13,487 nt of DNA from assembly GCA_002448395.1 (NCBI GenBank), contig DJXS01000087.1, forward strand, positions 8,558-22,044. The letters run 5' to 3'. How positions within the stretch are numbered: the first letter of the stretch is position 1; every line of letters starts with the position of its first letter. This stretch comes from Lachnospiraceae bacterium UBA6998. GTDB lineage: Bacteria; Bacillota; Clostridia; Lachnospirales; Lachnospiraceae. The notes under the pieces are model-generated. The model worked only from the letters and a program-made list of their open reading frames with translations, did no database searches and had not been told where the DNA came from. The position numbers and the translations under genes were made by a program. Positions 6,623-13,487 of the stretch are shown in pieces.

Positions 6623-6651
6623 TTTACAACGCTTCCGATTTGGTGTATATT
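6623..6651 (+). promoter_or_regulatory. Candidate promoter placing transcription start at the yybS-like ATG
   Basis: TTTACA (6623-6628), a 17-bp spacer, then TATATT (6646-6651). Each hexamer is one mismatch from consensus. The expected +1 is at about 6658, directly at the ATG at 6659, so the message would have essentially no leader. Confidence 0.5.
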
Positions 6652-6658
6652 CCTATTT

Positions 6659-7609
6659 ATGAATACAAAAACACAGGAATTAACTTTTGGAGCTATGATC
6701 GTTGCTATCTTCGGCGTTCTGCTTTTGGTCAACCGACAGACCGGCGGAATGTTCGAGGGTTTCTTTATGTTCATTTTTCCCATCCCTATGGTGGCTTTTT
6801 CTGCCAAATACGGATGGAAGGACAGCCTGCCTGTCTTTTTCTGCACGATCCTGATCGCGTTCCTCTTCGGAACCTTCACCGGCATGTTCTACGCCATAGG
6901 CATGTCTTTTGTCGGCATGGTTTACGGTTCCTGCATCAGATCCGGAAGGGATATGAACCGCACGCTCATTCTGGTCATGATCCTCTCCGCCGCCATGGAG
7001 CTTCTGTGTACTGTGGCGCTGGCTACTTTTGCCGGTTTTGACCTCAATGCCGATATCATGGCAATGCAGGAGACTATGAACACAATGCTCGCACAGGCAG
7101 GCGTTGATACTTCAACAGGCATTCTGTCCTATGATTATCTCCGCCGCATGTATATCATCAGCACGGGATTTGTAGGCGCCATGGAAGGCCTGATCGTCTA
7201 CTATCTCAGTTATGCGATCCTTAAAAAGCTGCGCTATCCCATCAGGAAGCCGCAGCCCCTGACAAGCTACTATCCTTCCAGGATCTCCGGCGTAATCGCG
7301 CTGGTCCTGGTCTTTGTCTATGCCTACACCGTTGCGAAACCTTTTTCCAATTCTGCCGCGCAGAATATCCTGCAGTCCGCCGGAATGTGCGGCGTGATCT
7401 ATCTGATCTTCTTCGGATATATAGCCCTTCTCATGATCTGCAGTGTTTATCTTCACCTGCCCAGGATCCTTGGAATGATCATCTCTTTATTCCTTACAAT
7501 GTCCATCTCCTATATCCCGATCCTTGTCGGCTATCTCTATATCAGCGGCAGTCTTCATAAGGCTATGGAAGACCGGATGTCAGAAAAGCCCCATAACTTG
7601 TCAAAATAA
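6659..7609 (+). CDS. YybS/DUF2232-type polytopic membrane protein
   Basis: A 316-residue integral membrane protein with about eight hydrophobic segments (near residues 9-25, 32-49, 56-72, 73-92, 102-124, 165-188, 209-227, 242-265 and 269-292, the third and fourth close enough to be one long unit). Segment pattern, length and the opening LTFGAMIVAIFGVLLL resemble Bacillus YybS (DUF2232), whose biochemical role is not established. YybS is often encoded near gdpP and rplI in Bacillus, but those genes are absent here. An upstream ATG at 6614 would add 15 residues. I prefer 6659 because family members start just before the first membrane helix. Neither start has a Shine-Dalgarno, and a good promoter ends 7 bp before 6659. 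Family call moderate, membrane nature certain. Confidence 0.78.
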   Translation: MNTKTQELTFGAMIVAIFGVLLLVNRQTGGMFEGFFMFIFPIPMVAFSAKYGWKDSLPVFFCTILIAFLFGTFTGMFYAIGMSFVGMVYGSCIRSGRDMNRTLILVMILSAAMELLCTVALATFAGFDLNADIMAMQETMNTMLAQAGVDTSTGILSYDYLRRMYIISTGFVGAMEGLIVYYLSYAILKKLRYPIRKPQPLTSYYPSRISGVIALVLVFVYAYTVAKPFSNSAAQNILQSAGMCGVIYLIFFGYIALLMICSVYLHLPRILGMIISLFLTMSISYIPILVGYLYISGSLHKAMEDRMSEKPHNLSK

Positions 7610-7612
7610 ACC

Positions 7613-7641
7613 TTGAACGCCAAACTGAATAGAATTATGAT
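7613..7641 (+). promoter_or_regulatory. Promoter for the alpha-amylase gene
   Basis: TTGAAC (7613-7618), a 17-bp spacer, then TATGAT (7636-7641). The start would be near 7648, giving a leader of about 38 nt that carries the AAAGGAGG ribosome site. It begins only 4 bp after the upstream stop codon. No terminator separates the two genes, so read-through is also possible. Confidence 0.6.
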
Positions 7642-7685
7642 ACATTCCAACCACAAGCCTGACAGTGAAAGGAGGTTTCACTGCT

Positions 7686-9137
7686 ATGGGTAAAGAAAAT
7701 GGTGTAATGTTTCAATTTTTTGAATGGTATCTGCCGGCAGATGCTTCGCTCTGGAAGACAGTATCCTCGAAGGCTCAGGAGCTCTCCGATAAGGGTGTGA
7801 CTTCAGTGTGGCTGCCTCCCGCATACAAGGGACAGGCAGGAATTAATGATACCGGCTACGGGGTCTACGATCTGTACGATCTCGGAGAATTTGATCAGAA
7901 AAAGACAGTCCCCACCAAATACGGGACCAAAGACGAATATATAGATGCAGTTAACAAATTACAGGCTTGCGGTATTGATGTCTATGCGGACATTGTCTTA
8001 AACCACCGCATGGGCGCTGATGAGACAGAAACGGTACAGGCCGTCAAGGTCAATGAGGAAAACCGGACAGAAACGGTCTCCGATCCCAAAACGATCGGAG
8101 CCTGGACCAAGTTCACATTTCCCGGAAGGAACGGCAAGTATTCAGATTTTGTCTGGGACCACACCTGCTTCAACGGCGTCGATTACGACGAGCTCAAGGA
8201 TAAATCAGCGATCTACAAATTTAAAGGTGTCCAGTGGAACCGGGGTGTAGACAGCGAAAACGTAAATTACGACTATCTGATGGGCGCCAACGTCGATTTC
8301 AGCGTTCCGAAGGTTCGTGAAGAGCTGATCCGATGGGGGCAGTGGTATCTCGACACCACAGGTGTTCACGGTTTCCGTCTCGATGCAGTCAAGCACATTG
8401 AAAAAGACTTCTTCCCCGAATGGCTGGGAAAACTTCGGGCTAACAATCACAAGGAATTGTTCGCCGTCGGCGAGTACTGGAATTCGGAGATCGATATCCT
8501 GACGGATTACCTAAAGAGCTGCGGCGGGTGCATGTCGCTGTTCGACGTGCCGCTCCACTTCCACTTCTTCGAAGCCAGCAACAGCGGCGGTGAATATGAC
8601 ATGCGCGGACTCCTTAAAGATACTCTGGTGCAGCGCGATCCCACCCACGCGGTCACATTCGTGGACAACCACGACACGCAGACTGGACAGGCCCTCGAGA
8701 GCGCGATCCAGCCCTGGTTCGTCCCGCTGGCTTACTCCGTGATCCTGCTGCGCCCCCACGGATACCCTTGCGTATTCTACGGCAATTACTACGGCGTTAA
8801 ATCCAAGAACGGTCCCTCTTTCCACAAAGAGATCGATCTGATGATGGACCTGCGCCAGACTCACGTATACGGCGCGCAGCATGACTATTTTGACGATCCG
8901 GACGTAGTCGGCTGGACAATGGAAGGCGATGAAGCACACGGCGGAAACGGCCTGGCAGTCGTCCTCACAAACAGGACCGGCGGCGATAAGGCAATGTATG
9001 CCGGCAAGCAGCACGCAGGTGAGACCTGGATCGATACTCTCGGCAATATGAAGCACGAGATCGTGATCGATGAAGAGGGATACGGCGTATTCAGCTGCGC
9101 AGACGGATCCCTGAGCATCTGGATCAAAAAACAATAA
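7686..9137 (+). CDS. Cytoplasmic alpha-amylase, GH13 (subfamily 5 type)
   Basis: Endo-acting hydrolase of alpha-1,4-glucans. The 483-residue protein has no signal peptide, so it acts on intracellular glycogen or imported maltodextrins. Seen in order: the N-terminal GVMFQFFEWYLPAD that opens liquefying-type amylases, GH13 region I DIVLNHRMG, region II GFRLDAVKH with nucleophile Asp233, region III VGEYWN with acid/base Glu263, and region IV FVDNHD with Asp330. A C-terminal beta domain follows. These catalytic positions nearly coincide with those of Bacillus licheniformis amylase (231/261/328), and the length also fits. AAAGGAGG (7668-7675) sits 10 bp before the ATG at 7686. A GTG at 7665 overlaps that site and is rejected. 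The gene is monocistronic, ending in a bidirectional terminator shared with the GH1 gene. Confidence 0.94.
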   Translation: MGKENGVMFQFFEWYLPADASLWKTVSSKAQELSDKGVTSVWLPPAYKGQAGINDTGYGVYDLYDLGEFDQKKTVPTKYGTKDEYIDAVNKLQACGIDVYADIVLNHRMGADETETVQAVKVNEENRTETVSDPKTIGAWTKFTFPGRNGKYSDFVWDHTCFNGVDYDELKDKSAIYKFKGVQWNRGVDSENVNYDYLMGANVDFSVPKVREELIRWGQWYLDTTGVHGFRLDAVKHIEKDFFPEWLGKLRANNHKELFAVGEYWNSEIDILTDYLKSCGGCMSLFDVPLHFHFFEASNSGGEYDMRGLLKDTLVQRDPTHAVTFVDNHDTQTGQALESAIQPWFVPLAYSVILLRPHGYPCVFYGNYYGVKSKNGPSFHKEIDLMMDLRQTHVYGAQHDYFDDPDVVGWTMEGDEAHGGNGLAVVLTNRTGGDKAMYAGKQHAGETWIDTLGNMKHEIVIDEEGYGVFSCADGSLSIWIKKQ

Positions 9138-9147
9138 TTTACAGTAC

Positions 9148-9194
9148 AAAAAATGTGCCTCGTCAGAAAAGCATTTCTGACGGGCACATTTTTT
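9148..9194. terminator. Bidirectional intrinsic terminator between convergent genes
   Basis: A 12-bp stem AAAAAATGTGCC/GGCACATTTTTT continues after a one-base bulge (T9160) into a 9-bp stem CGTCAGAAA/TTTCTGACG with an AGCA loop. The A6 on one side and T6 on the other give a U-tract in both directions. It serves both the plus-strand amylase (stop 9137) and the minus-strand glucosidase (stop at 9199). Confidence 0.93.
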
Positions 9195-9198
9195 AATC

Positions 9199-12716
<3,518 letters not shown>

Positions 12717-12792
12717 ATCCGTCCTCTATGTGTAATTATGAGAAACCTGTCTTCGGGCAGCTATCCGGATCACGATGATATGCTTTCTGTAT

Positions 12793-12801
12793 ATTCTATC
12801 A
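12793..12801 (-). promoter_or_regulatory. Extended -10 promoter for the lipoprotein-glucosidase unit
   Basis: Minus strand TGATAGAAT, a TGN-TANAAT extended -10. The -35 region is poor and abuts the tRNA terminator. Transcription would start near 12786, about 70 nt before the ATG at 12716. Confidence 0.5.
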
Positions 12802-12826
12802 CATTGCAAGTATACTCTTCGACATC

Positions 12827-12858
12827 AAAAAAAGCTGCTGCATAAATATGCAACAGCT
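12827..12858 (-). terminator. Intrinsic terminator of the tRNA unit
   Basis: Minus strand AGCTGTTGCATA pairs with TATGCAGCAGCT (12 bp with one G-U), then seven U (12827-12833). It starts 8 bp past the tRNA-Leu 3' end and insulates the lipoprotein gene from tRNA transcription. Confidence 0.92.
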
Positions 12859-12865
12859 CCTTTAC

Positions 12866-12949
12866 TGCCGGCAGCGGGGGTCGAACCCGCACTCCCTTGC
12901 GGGAACGGGATTTTAAGTCCCGCGCGTCTGCCAATTCCGCCATGCCGGC
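12866..12949 (-). tRNA. tRNA-Leu (anticodon UAA)
   Basis: An 84-nt class II tRNA. The acceptor GCCGGCA pairs with TGCCGGC, the D-arm is GGCGGAATTGGCAGACGC, and the anticodon stem CGGGA/TCCCG closes loop CTTAAAA (anticodon at 12913-12915). It has the long variable arm expected of Leu and a T-arm with GGGTTCGACCC. The discriminator is A, and CCA is not encoded. Confidence 0.96.
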
Positions 12950-12998
12950 CGGCTATATAATCTAGACCGTTTTAAAAACGTTCTTCTTTATGTGTTCA

Positions 12999-13020
12999 GC
13001 GGCGGTCATATAACCGCCGC
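12999..13020. other. Hairpin in the tRNA-CAU/tRNA-Leu spacer
   Basis: Perfect 8-bp stem GCGGCGGT/ACCGCCGC with a 6-nt loop. No adjacent U-tract on the transcribed strand, so it is more likely a processing or stabilising stem than a terminator. Confidence 0.5.
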
Positions 13021-13043
13021 CTTCAGTGCCTGTTAAGGCAAAA

Positions 13044-13117
13044 TGGACCCTCGGGGACTCGAACCCAGGACCGACCGGTTATGAGCCGGGAGCTCTAACC
13101 AACTGAGCTAAGGGTCC
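13044..13117 (-). tRNA. tRNA with CAU anticodon: Ile2 (lysidine) or elongator Met
   Basis: A 74-nt cloverleaf. The acceptor GGACCCT pairs with AGGGTCC, the D-arm is AGCTCAGTTGGTTAGAGC, and loop CTCATAA carries the CAU anticodon at 13081-13083. The T-loop is TTCGAGT. It is not initiator-like, since the first acceptor pair G1-C72 is matched. C4 and C5 in the acceptor and the U12-A23 D-stem pair agree with known determinants for TilS, and the acceptor resembles Bacillus tRNA-Ile2 as I recall it, which favours Ile. Sequence alone does not settle it. CCA is not encoded. Confidence 0.9.
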
Positions 13118-13198
13118 ATACAGATATTGGAAGACGATATGATCGTCTCCAAGCCTTCCGGCTTTCTTAAAACAGCATTCCCGATGAAAACTGTCTTA

Positions 13199-13270
13199 TG
13201 ACTCCGACGGGAATCGAACCCGTGTTACCGCCGTGAAAGGGCGATGTCTTGACCGCTTGACCACGGAGCC
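13199..13270 (-). tRNA. tRNA-Glu (anticodon UUC)
   Basis: A 72-nt cloverleaf. The acceptor GGCTCCG pairs with CGGAGTC (one G-U), the anticodon loop is CTTTCAC (anticodon at 13235-13237), and the T-arm is ACGGG-TTCGATT-CCCGT. The discriminator is A, and CCA is not encoded. It is the first gene of the second tRNA transcription unit. Confidence 0.96.
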
Positions 13271-13293
13271 GAGATTGCTTTCATAGCCTACAT

Positions 13294-13322
13294 AGTATAG
13301 CAGAATTAAAAGCCATTAGCAA
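13294..13322 (-). promoter_or_regulatory. Promoter of the Glu-CAU-Leu tRNA unit
   Basis: Minus strand TTGCTA (13317-13322), a 17-bp spacer, then TATACT (13294-13299). The start would be about 15-20 nt before mature tRNA-Glu. Its location just after a terminator supports a separate unit. Confidence 0.8.
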
Positions 13323-13351
13323 CTGAATTTTATTAAGCCTTTATTCCTTGT

Positions 13352-13382
13352 AAAAGAAAAGACAGCAGATATACTGCTGTCT
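13352..13382 (-). terminator. Intrinsic terminator after tRNA-Asn
   Basis: Perfect 9-bp stem AGACAGCAG/CTGCTGTCT with a 5-nt loop (13360-13382), followed on the minus strand by TTTTCTTTT (to 13352). It begins 4 bp past the tRNA-Asn 3' end. Confidence 0.92.
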
Positions 13383-13386
13383 CTAG

Positions 13387-13458
13387 CGCCCCGAGCAGGG
13401 CTCGAACCTGCAACACCGCGGTTAACAGCCGCGTGCTCTACCATTGAGCTATCAAGGC
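13387..13458 (-). tRNA. tRNA-Asn (anticodon GUU)
   Basis: A 72-nt cloverleaf. The acceptor GCCTTGA pairs with TCGGGGC (two G-U pairs), the D-arm is GCTC/GAGC, and the anticodon stem CGCGG/CCGCG closes loop CTGTTAA (anticodon at 13424-13426). The T-arm is GCAGG-TTCGAGC-CCTGC. The discriminator is G, and CCA is not encoded. The stem at its 3' side is a terminator, so it ends an upstream transcript that enters from beyond the window. Confidence 0.95.
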
Positions 13459-13487
13459 ATATTCTCTGTACCTTCAAAACTGAACAC

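Noticed and set aside
9148..9194. Long inverted repeat that could suggest a mobile-element end
   Set aside because: Its position between convergent stop codons and the A6/T6 flanks fit a bidirectional terminator. No transposase or direct repeats are present.

Overview
The window looks like part of the chromosome of a low-to-mid GC anaerobic Firmicute, most likely a butyrate-forming Lachnospiraceae/Clostridia relative. The grounds are consensus AAGGAGG ribosome sites and sigma-A type promoters, a clostridial crt-hbd pair, a long-form hibernation factor, a YybS-type membrane protein, and tRNA genes without an encoded CCA. The organism assignment is inference. No rRNA, CRISPR array, insertion sequence, integrase or phage gene is visible.

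Layout. 1-1666 (minus strand): the last two steps before butyryl-CoA formation, crotonase (crt) followed by 3-hydroxybutyryl-CoA dehydrogenase (hbd, cut by the window edge). 1780-2307 (minus): ribosome hibernation factor hpf, with an extended -10 promoter and a 16-bp palindrome just upstream of its ribosome site. 2476-3951 (minus): an exported SH3b-NlpC/P60 cell-wall hydrolase with a textbook promoter and terminator, preceded by about 220 bp of AT-rich DNA with no gene. 4301-4870 (minus) and 5093-6499 (plus): a TetR-family regulator divergent from a phenylacetate-CoA-ligase-like adenylate-forming enzyme. Their shared 222-bp spacer holds two inverted repeats and three copies of TGCYAAAATRT. 6659-7609 (plus): a YybS/DUF2232 polytopic membrane protein, possibly on a leaderless mRNA. 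7686-9137 (plus): a cytoplasmic GH13 alpha-amylase. A bidirectional terminator separates it from the convergent 9199-12716 (minus) pair, an S41-peptidase-like lipoprotein followed 23 bp later by a GH1 6-phospho-beta-glucosidase. 12866-13458 (minus): four tRNA genes (Asn, Glu, CAU, Leu) in two transcription units, probably lying downstream of an rRNA operon beyond the window.

Functionally this is mostly housekeeping and carbon metabolism: intracellular starch breakdown, phospho-beta-glucoside hydrolysis and the butyrate branch, plus envelope maintenance and translation. I did not find a clearly new system. The points most worth a second look are the TetR/acyl-ligase regulatory spacer, the S41 lipoprotein with an EF-hand-like loop coupled to a glycosidase, and the apparently leaderless YybS message.
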